The position numbers and the translations under genes were made by a program. A stretch of DNA of 64,000 bases from Ornithinimicrobium flavum. GTDB taxonomy: Bacteria; Actinomycetota; Actinomycetes; Actinomycetales; Dermatophilaceae. Below the pieces are notes generated by a model. That model made no database searches and was not told where the DNA came from. It saw only the letters and a program-made list of their open reading frames with translations. Each line of letters begins with the position of its first letter. Within the stretch, counting starts at the first letter, position 1. Of the stretch, positions 18,513-27,297 are shown one piece after another. The stretch spans positions 124,001 to 188,000 of the forward strand of contig NZ_CP038213.1 in assembly GCF_004526345.1 (NCBI RefSeq), written 5' to 3'.

Positions 18513-19117
18513 TGGTTCATTCTGCCCGCGTAGCAGTCCTTCACCACCTGCGTCTTGACCCAGGCGCCCGACTCGTAGACGAACGAGCCCAGCCACGCCG
18601 ACCAGCTGCGTCGCTCGTCGCGTTCCACCGGCCACATCAGGATGTCCGCGTCCACGCACCGCTCCATGAGCATCCGGGCACGGGCCGTGTGGGGAGTGCT
18701 CGTGATCACGGCGACCCGCTCCCAGCCGTTCTCCTCGACCGCCGCCGCGAGGACCGCGGCCTCACCCCGCGTGTTGTACGGCTCGGGCACCACGCACTCC
18801 ACCCGGTAGCGGTCGGTGACCAGCCCGCAGTGGTCGGTGGCGTAGGCGTCGCCGGTCTCCTGGTTGATCGAGGTGGTGGCCAGCAGGACCGGGGCGACGC
18901 CGCTGTCCATGACGGCCAGCGTCTGCTCGATGCGGGTCTCCACCGGGCCGAGCACGTAGACGGCGTCCACCTCCTGCCGCGGGTCGACCTCGGGGTGGGC
19001 GACGTGGTCGACCACCACCCAGAGCCAGACGGCCAGCAGCCCGGTGGGGATCGACATACCGGTCAGCGCCCGGCGCCAACCCCGACCAGTCTCGGGGTCC
19101 CTGCTGCGGCTCCGCAC
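18509..19117 (-). CDS. DUF218 (YdcF/SanA/ElyC-like) membrane-anchored protein
   Basis: The 202-residue protein has one transmembrane segment near 20-36 (IPTGLLAVWLWVVV) and an outer domain with DAVYVLG, EPYNTRGEAAVLAA and VITSTPHTARARMLME, matching the DUF218 pattern of YdcF, SanA and ElyC. Members are linked to envelope polysaccharide or peptidoglycan precursor metabolism, but their reaction is not settled. Its stop overlaps the next gene by 4 bp, which places it in the same transcript as the rhamnosyltransferase-like and debranching-like genes. It is divergent from the Wzc-like gene. Confidence 0.78.
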   Translation of the reverse strand: MRSRSRDPETGRGWRRALTGMSIPTGLLAVWLWVVVDHVAHPEVDPRQEVDAVYVLGPVETRIEQTLAVMDSGVAPVLLATTSINQETGDAYATDHCGLVTDRYRVECVVPEPYNTRGEAAVLAAAVEENGWERVAVITSTPHTARARMLMERCVDADILMWPVERDERRSWSAWLGSFVYESGAWVKTQVVKDCYAGRMNQ

Positions 19118-19192
19118 CGTTCGACCCTAAGCCCGTGCGCCATCGGCGTTACAGTGGTCCGTCCGATCAATGTCTTTGGGGGTCTGTCCCAC

Positions 19193-20617
19193 GTGACCGT
19201 CCGCGATCTCTTCCTCATGCTCGCGCGCCACTGGCGCGGTGCTCTGGCGATCCTGCTTCTCGTCGTCCTCGGCGCCGCCCTCGCCACGATGCGGCAGACG
19301 CCGGTCTACGAGTCGCGCACGACGATCTACTTCGCCGCGACCGACGCGGACGGGCAGAGCACCGGCAACCTCTACCAGATGCCCGGCGGCGAGCGGTCGA
19401 CGCTGACCCGCATCGCGCGGTCACCCCTGATCCTCGACCCGGTCCGCGAGACGCTCGGCTGGGACGGGAGCGTCCCCATCTCGGTGGAGGCCAGCTCCGG
19501 CGGGGAGGACACCGCACTCTTCGACTTCGTGGTGCGCAGCGACAGCCCCGAGCACGCCAGCCAGGCCGCCGCCGCAGTCCCGGTGGAGCTTGCGCTCAAC
19601 GCCCGGAGCTACGCCCCCACCCTCGCGCAGAGCGGGGCGCGGGTAGCGGCCCAGTTCGTCGACCAGCCCACCAGGTCCAGCACCCCGGTGGCACCCGACC
19701 CGATCCGCAACCTGATGATCGCGGCGCTGGCCGGGCTCATGCTCGGCGTCGCGTATGCCGTGGGCCGGGGCAGCCTCGACACCCGCCTGCGCACCCCGGC
19801 CGACCTCGAGCGGGTTTCCGACCGACCGGTGCTGAGCACCATCCCGATGCTGGGCGGCAAGCGCGGCGAGCGCAGCCTGTATGTCGTGGACGACCCGCAC
19901 GGGCCGCAGGCCGAGGCGGTGCGCAAGCTGCGGACCAACCTGGTCTTCGTCGACGTGGCGGGCAAGAACGCGCACTCATTCGTCGTCACCTCCGCCATGC
20001 CGGGGGAGGGCAAGACCACCACCGTGGTCAACCTCGCCCTGGCCGTCGCTGAGGCGGAGCGGCGCGTGCTCGTCATCGACGCCGACCTGCGTCGCCCCAC
20101 CGTCGCGGAGAAGCTCGGGCTCGAGGGCTCGGTCGGTCTGACCACCGTGCTCGCCGGCGACGCGGAGCCGCGGGACGTCATCCAGCGCTGGGGCGACACC
20201 CAGCTCTACGTGCTCTCCGGCGGCCAGGTCCCGCCGAACCCCAGCGAGCTGCTCGGCTCCAAGGCGATGGAGAACCTCTTCTACCGGCTGGCCGACGAGT
20301 TCGACTTCGTCCTGGTCGACTCCCCGCCCGTGCTTCCGGTCACCGACTCGCTTGTGCTCAGCAAGCTGACCGGTGGCCTGGTCATGGTCGTCTCCACCCT
20401 CACCCGCCGCCGCCACCTGCAGGAGGCGCTGCGCACCCTGGACACCGGCGATGCGCACGTGGACGGGTTTGTCCTCACCAAGACGGCGGCCGAGAAGGAT
20501 GGGTCCTACTACTACCGCTACCAGTCGCCCGAGTCCGCGACGCCGGCCAGCCGACGCTCCACGGTCGTAGAGGGGCGCCCGCGGCGCCCGGTAGGGGCCC
20601 GATCGGCCCGTCGCTGA
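19193..20617 (+). CDS. Wzc/CpsCD-like polysaccharide co-polymerase and BY-kinase
   Basis: From GTG 19193 (another GTG at 19154 is possible) the product is 474 residues. A Wzz-like chain-length domain is bounded by hydrophobic segments near 16-36 and 178-197; the cytoplasmic kinase half has Walker A SAMPGEGKTTT (267-277, Lys 274), Walker A' VLVIDADLRRP and Walker B FVLVDSPPVLPVTDS. The tail has a Tyr cluster (YYYRY, 439-443) for autophosphorylation, and is Arg-rich at the end. Such proteins control the length and export of exopolysaccharide. It faces away from the DUF218 operon and probably serves the surrounding glycan genes. Confidence 0.9.
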   Translation: MTVRDLFLMLARHWRGALAILLLVVLGAALATMRQTPVYESRTTIYFAATDADGQSTGNLYQMPGGERSTLTRIARSPLILDPVRETLGWDGSVPISVEASSGGEDTALFDFVVRSDSPEHASQAAAAVPVELALNARSYAPTLAQSGARVAAQFVDQPTRSSTPVAPDPIRNLMIAALAGLMLGVAYAVGRGSLDTRLRTPADLERVSDRPVLSTIPMLGGKRGERSLYVVDDPHGPQAEAVRKLRTNLVFVDVAGKNAHSFVVTSAMPGEGKTTTVVNLALAVAEAERRVLVIDADLRRPTVAEKLGLEGSVGLTTVLAGDAEPRDVIQRWGDTQLYVLSGGQVPPNPSELLGSKAMENLFYRLADEFDFVLVDSPPVLPVTDSLVLSKLTGGLVMVVSTLTRRRHLQEALRTLDTGDAHVDGFVLTKTAAEKDGSYYYRYQSPESATPASRRSTVVEGRPRRPVGARSARR

Positions 20618-20618
20618 C

Positions 20619-20634
20619 TCACCCCTAGGGGTGA
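20619..20634. repeat. Perfect 16-bp palindrome after the co-polymerase gene
   Basis: TCACCCCTAGGGGTGA is fully self-complementary with no loop, right after the Wzc-like stop codon. With no spacer it is more like an operator than a terminator. It lies 16 bases upstream of a consensus -35 box. Confidence 0.6.
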
Positions 20635-20649
20635 CCTGCGGCTTCGCCG

Positions 20650-20679
20650 TTGACAGCCTCCCCCTCAGTCCTGTCTGAT
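20650..20679 (+). promoter_or_regulatory. Candidate promoter for the small secreted protein
   Basis: TTGACA at 20650-20655 is a consensus -35; TCTGAT at 20674-20679 (18-bp spacer) is a weak -10. The leader downstream contains a hairpin (20684-20691 with 20700-20707) and then a GGGGGAG ribosome site. The palindrome at 20619-20634 is placed to act as an upstream operator. Confidence 0.45.
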
Positions 20680-20740
20680 GTGGGTGGCCGCGCGTCCCCG
20701 CGGCCACCTCGTCTTTGGCCCAACCGTGGGGGAGTCCTTC

Positions 20741-21211
20741 ATGTCCGGTGTTTCGCAGCCCACCCGTAGGACGCTCGTTAAGGGTGCCGCGTGGTCCGTG
20801 CCGGTGGTGGCGATGGGGGCTCCCGTGCACGCGGTGACCTCGAGCCCTTCTGCCTGCTCGGTCCTCGTGACGGCCCAATGTAACGGTGATGGCTCACTGT
20901 CTTTCATCTGGGGTGGAGCGACTGGATCGAGTGTCCCGGACACTTTGGATTTCACGTTCTCCTATACCCAGGGCATCAACATCAACAGGCTCACCGCGAC
21001 AAACGGGGCGGGATTCAGCAACGGAACTAAGACGGGGGTGACGTTGACTCGCAACGAAGCCTCGGTCGGCAGTGCGTTTCTCAACGTCGCGGCAGCCAAC
21101 TCGGCCAACCTTCAGACGTTCTCGCTCTCGCTCACAACTGCTGGATGCGGAACCGTCGCCGTTTGTGGTCAGTTCCTGAAGCAGGTCTGTTCGGTGCCCT
21201 GCACTGGCTGA
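20741..21211 (+). CDS. Small secreted protein with Tat-like signal, function unknown
   Basis: The ATG at 20741 has GGGGGAG upstream and gives 156 residues. The N-terminus reads MSGVSQPTRRTLVKGAAWSV, a twin-arginine-type signal followed by a hydrophobic core and a likely cleavage near VHA. The mature part is Ser/Thr/Gly/Asn-rich with about six Cys (including CSVLVTAQC and a C-terminal CSVPC) and few charges, suggesting a small disulfide-bonded, beta-rich surface or secreted protein. Composition is less GC-rich than its neighbours. I do not recognise a family. It sits between the polysaccharide co-polymerase and a LuxR regulator. Confidence 0.7.
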   Translation: MSGVSQPTRRTLVKGAAWSVPVVAMGAPVHAVTSSPSACSVLVTAQCNGDGSLSFIWGGATGSSVPDTLDFTFSYTQGININRLTATNGAGFSNGTKTGVTLTRNEASVGSAFLNVAAANSANLQTFSLSLTTAGCGTVAVCGQFLKQVCSVPCTG

Positions 21212-21259
21212 TCATCTGATCGGCTCAGTACCGCTCGTCCGTAAATAGGGTCGCCGCCC

Positions 21260-21901
21260 TCAGCGCAGCTCGCGCTCGTGGTCCGGCAGCATGCCGTTCT
21301 GCATACCCCACCGCACCGCCTGGCTGCGCCGGGTGACGCCGATCTTGCGGTAGGCCGTGCGGATGTAGGACTTCACGGTGTTGATCGACAGGTAGACCCG
21401 CTCGGCGATGTCCTCGTTGGTCCAGCCCTGCGTGATGAGCGCCATGATCTCGGCCTCGCGGGCCGACAGCCCGTGCTCCTGGCCCGGCCAGGCGCCGCGC
21501 GGCTCATCCGTGCCCTGCTCGGCACCCGGCGGCGGCACGACGGTCTCGCCCGCGGCGATCCGCTCGATCGCGGAGACGATGTCCTCGGCGCTCATCGACT
21601 TGTCGAGGTAGCCGCTGCACCCCCGGGACAGGGCCTGCTCCACCAGCTCCTTCTGCACGTTCCAGCTGTAGATGACGACCCGGCCGTTGCGCGGGTTGGA
21701 GACGAGCTCGTCGATGGCCTCCCCGCCGTCCTGCATGCGGGAGAACGTGTCGTAGAGCGTCACGTCCACGTGCGAGATCGTCTCGGTGTCCACGTTGAGC
21801 TCCACCACCCGCACCCGGTCGCTGAAGGGGGCGAGCATCGCCTCCAGCCCGTGCACGACGACGTCGTAGTCGTTCGAGAGGGCGACGGTCACGGGGGTCA
21901 C
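21260..21901 (-). CDS. LuxR-type (NarL/FixJ) response regulator
   Basis: The 213-residue protein has an N-terminal receiver domain with the likely phospho-acceptor D51 (in DVTLYDTFSRM) and KS near 100, and a C-terminal LuxR helix-turn-helix (LSAREAEIMALITQGWTNEDIAERVYLSINTVKSYIR, written here in outline only as LSARE...NTVKSYIR). It should bind DNA when phosphorylated, but no histidine kinase is nearby, so it is an orphan. The first acidic pocket is atypical (SNDYD in place of a DD pair), so phosphorylation is not certain. It lies at the join of two glycan gene sets and may control them; that is inference. Confidence 0.88.
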   Translation of the reverse strand: MTPVTVALSNDYDVVVHGLEAMLAPFSDRVRVVELNVDTETISHVDVTLYDTFSRMQDGGEAIDELVSNPRNGRVVIYSWNVQKELVEQALSRGCSGYLDKSMSAEDIVSAIERIAAGETVVPPPGAEQGTDEPRGAWPGQEHGLSAREAEIMALITQGWTNEDIAERVYLSINTVKSYIRTAYRKIGVTRRSQAVRWGMQNGMLPDHERELR

Positions 21902-22091
21902 GCCCCTGATCGTAGCGGTGACCGACCTCGAGCCCGGTCCGACCGGCCTGAGGGCAGGGGGAGGCGTTCAGATGGACCCTTGGGGAGGTAGCGGCGCACA
22001 CTGGGAGTCCATAGCGTGGAACGGTGCTCCTGCTCTGCCGCCTGCAGGGGCACCATTGTCGTCCGGCGGCGGGCAGGGAGGTGGACCGATC

Positions 22092-23276
22092 ATGCACGTC
22101 CTCGTCATCGCCCACACGCGTCACCCCATCAGTCAGCCCTTCGCCGGGGGTCTGGAGTCGCTGACCTGGCACCTCATCCACGGTCTGGTCGACCGCGGGC
22201 ACCAGGTGAGCGTCTTCTCCGCCCGCGGCACCGAGCCGATCCCCGGTGTCGAGCACCTCTGGCCCGAGCGGCTCTCGCTCTCCGAGGCGGCCCTCGCCGA
22301 CGTGTCCATGCCGGACGCGGGCTGGATGCAGCGCCACCACGCCTACCTGCGCCTCATGCTCTCCCTCACCTCCCGCCGCGACATCGACCTCGTCAACACC
22401 CACTCGCTGCACTACCTCCCGACCGCGATGGCCCCGGCGCTGCGCGCCCCGACCCTGCTGACGCTGCATACCCCTCCCACCCCGTGGCTGGAGTCCGCGC
22501 TCACCGTCGCGCAGTCCACGCCCGGGCAGGCGGTCCGCGCGAGCGCGGTCAGCTCCTACACCGCGCAGGCGTGGTCGCACCTCGTGCCCGCCACGGTGAT
22601 CCCCAACGGCATCGACACCGACCTGTGGCGCCCCGGCCCCGGCGGCGACCGGCTGATCTGGTCGGGGCGGATCGTGCCGGAGAAGGCTCCGCACCTGGCC
22701 GTGCAGATCGCCCGCGCCGCCGGTATGCCGCTCACCATCGCCGGCCCCGTCTCGGACGAGGCCTACGCCCGCGACGTGGTGATGCCGCTGTGCACCGGCG
22801 ACGTCGAGTACGCCGGCCACCTGCGCGCCTCCGAGCTGGCCGAGCTCGTTGGCCGCAGCGCCGCCGCCCTGGTGACGCCCGCCTGGGACGAGCCCTACGG
22901 CCTGGTCGCCGCCGAGGCCCTCGCCTGCGGCACGCCCGTGCTCGCCCTCGAGCGCGGCGGCCTGCCCGAGGTCGTCGGCCCGGGCACCGGCCGGCTCGTC
23001 CCGGTGCGGGAGGACGGCGTGGCCGTCCCGGAGGAGGAGGTCGTTGCGCGCGGCGCCGCCGCCCTCCCCGAGGTCGTCGCCCTCTCCCGCGAGGACTGCC
23101 GGGCGTATGCCGTGCAGCACCACTCCCTCGACCGCATGGTCGACGGGTACGTCCGTCTCTACGAGGAGACGATCGGCGTCCGGTCGCCCGACCCCGGCGA
23201 CCGCCCACCCGGGGAGGCCCTGCGCCGCCCCCTCCCGTCGCGGCGCGTGCCGCGGCAGATCGAAGGGGTCGCATGA
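22092..23276 (+). CDS. GT4 family glycosyltransferase
   Basis: ATG 22092 has GGGAGG upstream; the frame is open before it, but MHVLVIAHTRHPISQPFAGG is the natural GT4 start. The 394-residue protein shows TLHTPPTPWLESAL, VIPNGIDTDLWRPG, IWSGRIVPEKAP, and PAWDEPYGLVAAEALACGTP with the Glu pair for the sugar nucleotide. It is the first gene of a six-gene run to 29834 in which five of the genes are joined by 4-bp overlaps or a 4-bp gap. A hairpin in the leader (22023-22033 with 22044-22054) may affect expression. Its substrate is unknown. Confidence 0.88.
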   Translation: MHVLVIAHTRHPISQPFAGGLESLTWHLIHGLVDRGHQVSVFSARGTEPIPGVEHLWPERLSLSEAALADVSMPDAGWMQRHHAYLRLMLSLTSRRDIDLVNTHSLHYLPTAMAPALRAPTLLTLHTPPTPWLESALTVAQSTPGQAVRASAVSSYTAQAWSHLVPATVIPNGIDTDLWRPGPGGDRLIWSGRIVPEKAPHLAVQIARAAGMPLTIAGPVSDEAYARDVVMPLCTGDVEYAGHLRASELAELVGRSAAALVTPAWDEPYGLVAAEALACGTPVLALERGGLPEVVGPGTGRLVPVREDGVAVPEEEVVARGAAALPEVVALSREDCRAYAVQHHSLDRMVDGYVRLYEETIGVRSPDPGDRPPGEALRRPLPSRRVPRQIEGVA

Positions 23277-24304
23277 TCGGTTACTACGTCCACCACCAGG
23301 GCCAGGGGCACCGGAGGCGGGCGACCGCCGTCGCGCGCGAGCTGCGCGTCCCCGTGACCGGCCTGGGCACCGGCGACGCGCCGCAGGGGTGGCCCGGGGA
23401 GTGGCTCTCGCTCGCGCCGGACGACGACCCCGAGGTCAAGGACCCTGCCTTCGCCGACGTCACCGCCGGCGACATCCTGCACTGGGCGCCCCGCCACCAC
23501 CCCGGTCTGCTCGAGCGCAACCGGCAGATCGTCGGGTGGCTCTCCCAGGAGCGGCCCTCCCTGGTCGTCGTCGACGTCTCCGTCGAGGTGACCCTGCTCG
23601 CGCGGATCTGCGGGATCCCCGTCGTCGTCGGCGCCATGCCCGGCGACCGCACCGACCCCGTGCACTGCCTCGCCTACGACGTCGCCGAGGCCCTGCTCGC
23701 GCCCTGGCCCTACGCCGCGCACTCCGACGCCGGCTGGCGCGCCGACTGGTGGGAGAAGACCTGGCACGTGGGCGGCATCAGCGCGCTCGCCGGGACCGGG
23801 GCGGAGCCGCCCCCGCCTGCCGAGCCCGACGAGGACCCCGGGGCCACCCGTCGGGTCCTCGTGCTCTGGGGCAACGGTGGCGACCCGCTGTCGCAGGACG
23901 ACCTCGACCAGGCCCGCGAGCACACCCCAGGCTGGGAGTGGACCGTTCGCGGCGGTGGCTTCCCGCCCGCCGAGGACCTCGCCGCCGAGCTCGCCGCCGC
24001 CGACGTCGTCGTCTGCCACGCCGGGCAGGGCAGCGTCGCCGACGTCGCCTGGGCCCGCCGCCCCGCCGTGGTCCTGGCCCAGCCCCGGCCCTTCGACGAG
24101 CAGGACGCCACCGTCCGGGCCCTCGAGCGTCTCGGCCTGGCCGCCACCGCGCTGGGCTGGCCCCAGGCGCGTCGCTGGCCCGCCCTGCTCGAGCGGGCGC
24201 TGGAGACCGGCGGTCACGGCTGGTCCGCGTGGGGCGGGGACGGCGCCGGCCGCGCGGCCCTGCTCATCCGTCAGCTCGCCGCCCGCGTGGGACGGACCTC
24301 GTGA
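23273..24304 (+). CDS. GT28/MurG-like glycosyltransferase
   Basis: ATG 23273 overlaps the previous stop (ATGA). The 343-residue protein begins MIGYYVHHQGQGHRRRATAV, the G-x-G-H-x-x-R loop of MurG-like GT-B enzymes, and its C-terminal half reads VVCHAGQGSVADVAWARRPAV then EQDATVRALERLGLA, the donor-binding pattern of the GT28 C-terminal domain. It probably acts at the cytoplasmic membrane on a lipid-linked or nucleotide acceptor in the same glycan pathway as its neighbours. No membrane segment is seen. Confidence 0.78.
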   Translation: MIGYYVHHQGQGHRRRATAVARELRVPVTGLGTGDAPQGWPGEWLSLAPDDDPEVKDPAFADVTAGDILHWAPRHHPGLLERNRQIVGWLSQERPSLVVVDVSVEVTLLARICGIPVVVGAMPGDRTDPVHCLAYDVAEALLAPWPYAAHSDAGWRADWWEKTWHVGGISALAGTGAEPPPPAEPDEDPGATRRVLVLWGNGGDPLSQDDLDQAREHTPGWEWTVRGGGFPPAEDLAAELAAADVVVCHAGQGSVADVAWARRPAVVLAQPRPFDEQDATVRALERLGLAATALGWPQARRWPALLERALETGGHGWSAWGGDGAGRAALLIRQLAARVGRTS

Positions 24305-25182
24305 CAGGAGTCGCCGTCGTCACCCTGGCCTCCGGCCGCCACGACCACCTGCGGGGCCAGATCGTCGGCCTGGCGCACGGCGAGCGCCTCCCGGACCTGC
24401 ACGTGGTCGCTGCCATGGACGACCCCGAGATCGTGCACGTCGCCGCCCGCGCCTGGGCCGAGGCCGGGCCCTCGACGACGCCCCGCCTCGTCGTCGTCGA
24501 CGTCGCCGCCGACCCCCTGGGCCTGCCGCTGGCCGGCGCCCGCAACCTGGCCGCGGGCGAGGCCACCGCCCAGGGGGCCCACTCCCTGGTCTTCCTCGAC
24601 GTCGACTGCATCCCCGGCCCGGGGACGGTGGCGACGTACGCGCGCGAGCTGGCGGAGCCGCATACCTCGCGGGTGTCCCCGGCCGTGCTCGGCGGCGACG
24701 TCGCCTATCTCCCGCCCCTGCCCGAGGGGCAGCGCGACTGGACCGCCCCCGCCGACCTGGCCCGGCTGCCGGAGGTGGGCCAGCACCGGCCCGACCGGGT
24801 GCGCCTGGCGCCGGGCGAGAGCCGGCCCGAGCCCGACCTCAACCGCTTCTGGTCGCTGTCCTTCGCCATGACCGTCGCCGACTTCTGGACCACGGGCGGC
24901 TTCTGCACGGACTACGTCGGCTACGGCGGGGAGGACACCGACTTCGCCCAGGTCGTCGGCGAGCGGGGCGGGAGCCTGACCTGGGTCGGCGGGGCCACCG
25001 CCTACCACCAGCACCACGCCTCGACGTCGCCGCCGGTGGATCACCTCGAGGACATCGTCCGCAACGCCGGCGTCTTCGCCGATCGCTGGGGTTGGTGGCC
25101 GATGGGGGGTTGGCTCGAGGCGTTCCGGGAGCGCGGGCTCGCGGCGCCGGACGGGACCGGGCGCTGGCGGGTGACCCGGTGA
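24301..25182 (+). CDS. GT2-type (GT-A) glycosyltransferase
   Basis: GTG 24301 overlaps the previous stop by 4 bp, giving 293 residues. Motifs are AGARNLAAGEATAQGAHSL, FLDVDCIPGPG (DxD) and TTGGFCTDYVGYGGEDTDF, where GGED belongs to the galactosyltransferase-like C-terminal segment that closes the acceptor site. No membrane segments are seen, so it is cytoplasmic or peripheral. It is translationally coupled on both sides within the six-gene glycan run. Confidence 0.85.
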   Translation: MTGVAVVTLASGRHDHLRGQIVGLAHGERLPDLHVVAAMDDPEIVHVAARAWAEAGPSTTPRLVVVDVAADPLGLPLAGARNLAAGEATAQGAHSLVFLDVDCIPGPGTVATYARELAEPHTSRVSPAVLGGDVAYLPPLPEGQRDWTAPADLARLPEVGQHRPDRVRLAPGESRPEPDLNRFWSLSFAMTVADFWTTGGFCTDYVGYGGEDTDFAQVVGERGGSLTWVGGATAYHQHHASTSPPVDHLEDIVRNAGVFADRWGWWPMGGWLEAFRERGLAAPDGTGRWRVTR

Positions 25183-26327
25183 GCAGCGTGCCGGAGGGCG
25201 CCGGCCCGATCCGGGTCCGTCAGGTCCCGTCGGCCCACGCGTACGTCGAGAACCTCCTGCCCGTCGACGGCTCCGCCACGGTCGTCCACCTGCCCGACCC
25301 GCCCGTGCCCGGCGCCCCGCCCGGCCAGTGGTGGCCGCACCCCGCGCTCGCGGCCGACTGGGTGCACGAGCACGTCGAGGAGCAGGACGTCCTGCACGTG
25401 CACTTCGGCACCGAGGGCCGGACGCTGGCCCAGCTCACCGAGTGGCTCGGGGCGCTGCGCTCGCTCGGGCTGCCGCTGGTCCACACGGTGCACGACATCG
25501 ACCACCCGCACCTGGTCGACCAGGCCCCCCACCGCGAGCAGCTCGCGCTGCTCGTCGCCGAGGCCGACGGGCTGCTCACGCTCACCGAGGGGGCCGCCGC
25601 GGTCGTCGAGCGCGAGCACGGGCGGCGCCCGCTCGTCGTGCCGCACCCGCACATCGCGCCGCTGGAGCGCATCGGCCGGCGTCTTGAGCGGGAGGCGTCG
25701 GTGCCGCTGCGGGTCGGGCTGCACCTCAAGAGCCTGCGCACCAACCTCGCGCCGATGAGGGTGCTGCCGGCGCTGGTCGAGGCCGTCGCGGAGCTGCGCG
25801 CCGCCGGGATCGAGGTCGAGCTCGAGGTGCGCGCCCACCCCGACCTGCTCGGCAAGGACACCGAGGGGCACGCCGAGATCTGGTGGCGGTCCGTGGAGCA
25901 GGACGCGCCCGCCGGCGTGCACCTGCTGGTCGCGCCGCGATTGGGCGACGACGCGCTGTGGGACTACCTGGAGGGGCTGGACGTCTCGGTCCTGCCCTAC
26001 GCCTGGGGCACCCACTCCGGCTGGGTCGAGGCCTGCCGCGACCTCGGGACCTGGGTGCTCGCCCCCGAGGTGGGGCACCTGCTGGAGCAGGGCGCCGGGT
26101 CGGTGCTCACCTGGGGCGACCCGGACGCGTCCCCGGCCGCGGCCACGCTGGTCCACCTGCTCGGCCGGGCCGCGGGGAGCCCGCCGCCGCCGGTGACCGC
26201 GGCGTGGCGGCGGGCGCAGCGTGAGCAGATCGCCGCGACCCACGCTCAGGTCTACGCTGCGGTCACGGCGGGGCACCGCCTGGACGCCTCCCTCGGGGGG
26301 GACGCCTCGCTCGAGGAGAGGGTGTAG
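25179..26327 (+). CDS. GT4-like glycosyltransferase
   Basis: GTG 25179 overlaps the previous stop by 4 bp; the product is 382 residues. It has a GT-B outline: DVLHVHFGTEGRTLAQL, TVHDIDHPHLVDQAPHREQL, LTLTEGAAAVVEREH and PHPHIAP, then a second domain with HLKSLRTNLAPMRVLPALV and DVSVLPYAWGTHSGWVEACR. The usual E-x7-E donor motif is altered (one Glu in GWVEACRDLG), so either the donor site is diverged or it belongs to a less common subgroup. It sits in the middle of the coupled glycan run, which supports a role in the same polymer. Confidence 0.72.
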   Translation: MSSVPEGAGPIRVRQVPSAHAYVENLLPVDGSATVVHLPDPPVPGAPPGQWWPHPALAADWVHEHVEEQDVLHVHFGTEGRTLAQLTEWLGALRSLGLPLVHTVHDIDHPHLVDQAPHREQLALLVAEADGLLTLTEGAAAVVEREHGRRPLVVPHPHIAPLERIGRRLEREASVPLRVGLHLKSLRTNLAPMRVLPALVEAVAELRAAGIEVELEVRAHPDLLGKDTEGHAEIWWRSVEQDAPAGVHLLVAPRLGDDALWDYLEGLDVSVLPYAWGTHSGWVEACRDLGTWVLAPEVGHLLEQGAGSVLTWGDPDASPAAATLVHLLGRAAGSPPPPVTAAWRRAQREQIAATHAQVYAAVTAGHRLDASLGGDASLEERV

Positions 26328-26331
26328 CACC

Positions 26332-27297
26332 GTGGACGAGGGTCGGCGTCGGCACTACGGGGTCTTCTACGGGCTGGAGCCGCTCCCGGGTGAGGAGCAC
26401 GGGTATGGCGCCGCCGGGCCGGGCGGGGACGGCATACCCGCGTCCGGGGAGGGACCGCGCCTCGCGGTCTACGGCAACTGCCAGGCGGAGGCGCTGCGGG
26501 TCTGCCTCGGGACCGCCGGCACCGTCCGGTCGGTCCGGATGCCCCCGGTCCACGAGCTGACCGAGGAGGACCTGCCGCACCTGGAGCGACTGCTGGGGTG
26601 GGCCGAGGTCGTGGCCGCCCAGGCCGTCGCTGACGGCTACCGCGGTCTGCCGTTGGGGACGGGCGAGATCGGCGCGCGGATGCGGGCGGACGCCCGGGTG
26701 GTCCGGCTGCCCAACTACTTCTCGACCGTCCTCTACCCCGAGCAGGTCCTCGTGCGGCACGAGGACGAGGGGGTGAGCGACCCGCCCGTGGTGCCGTACC
26801 ACGACGTCCGCCGCCTCGGCGCCGCCGCCGGTTGGACCGGACCGGCGCAGGTGCCGGCGCAGGCGGTGCGGGAGGGGGCCGAGGCGTCGCTGGCCGAGCT
26901 GGGGCGGCGCGAGCGCGAGCAGGGGTCGCTGGTCATCAGCGACGTGGTGCGGGAGGTCGGCCCGGAGGCCGGCTGGACCGTCGACCACCCCGGCAACCCC
27001 GTCCTGCTCGCCCTCGCCCAGCGGGTGCTCGACGAGATCGGCGCCGGAGGGCGGGTCGCCGAGCCGGGGCGGGTGCTGCTGCCCGAGGTGAGGACGCCGC
27101 TGCGGGCCGGGGTGCTCGACGCCCTCGGGCTCGACGTCACCGGCGCCCGCGAGCACTGGGTCGTCGGCGGGCAGGAGGTCTCCGACGAGGAGGTCGGGGC
27201 GGCGCACGAGGAGTTCTACGCCACCCACCCCCGGGTCGTCGAGGTCGGGGTGGAGAAGAAGGGCGAGGTGCTGCGGCGGCTGGGATGGACGCCGTGA
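26332..27297 (+). CDS. WcbI-family polysaccharide biosynthesis putative acetyltransferase
   Basis: GTG 26332 lies 4 bp after the previous stop; the product is 321 residues. AVYGNCQAEALRVCLG near residue 45 is the WcbI hallmark (Y-G-N-C-Q), and LPNYFSTVLYPEQV and a central ISDVV follow in the family order. WcbI of Burkholderia capsule clusters is an SGNH-like protein proposed to acetylate the polysaccharide. The first 40 residues are Gly/Pro-rich and probably unstructured. It is coupled to the fusion glycosyltransferase downstream by a 4-bp overlap. Confidence 0.75.
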   Translation: MDEGRRRHYGVFYGLEPLPGEEHGYGAAGPGGDGIPASGEGPRLAVYGNCQAEALRVCLGTAGTVRSVRMPPVHELTEEDLPHLERLLGWAEVVAAQAVADGYRGLPLGTGEIGARMRADARVVRLPNYFSTVLYPEQVLVRHEDEGVSDPPVVPYHDVRRLGAAAGWTGPAQVPAQAVREGAEASLAELGRREREQGSLVISDVVREVGPEAGWTVDHPGNPVLLALAQRVLDEIGAGGRVAEPGRVLLPEVRTPLRAGVLDALGLDVTGAREHWVVGGQEVSDEEVGAAHEEFYATHPRVVEVGVEKKGEVLRRLGWTP

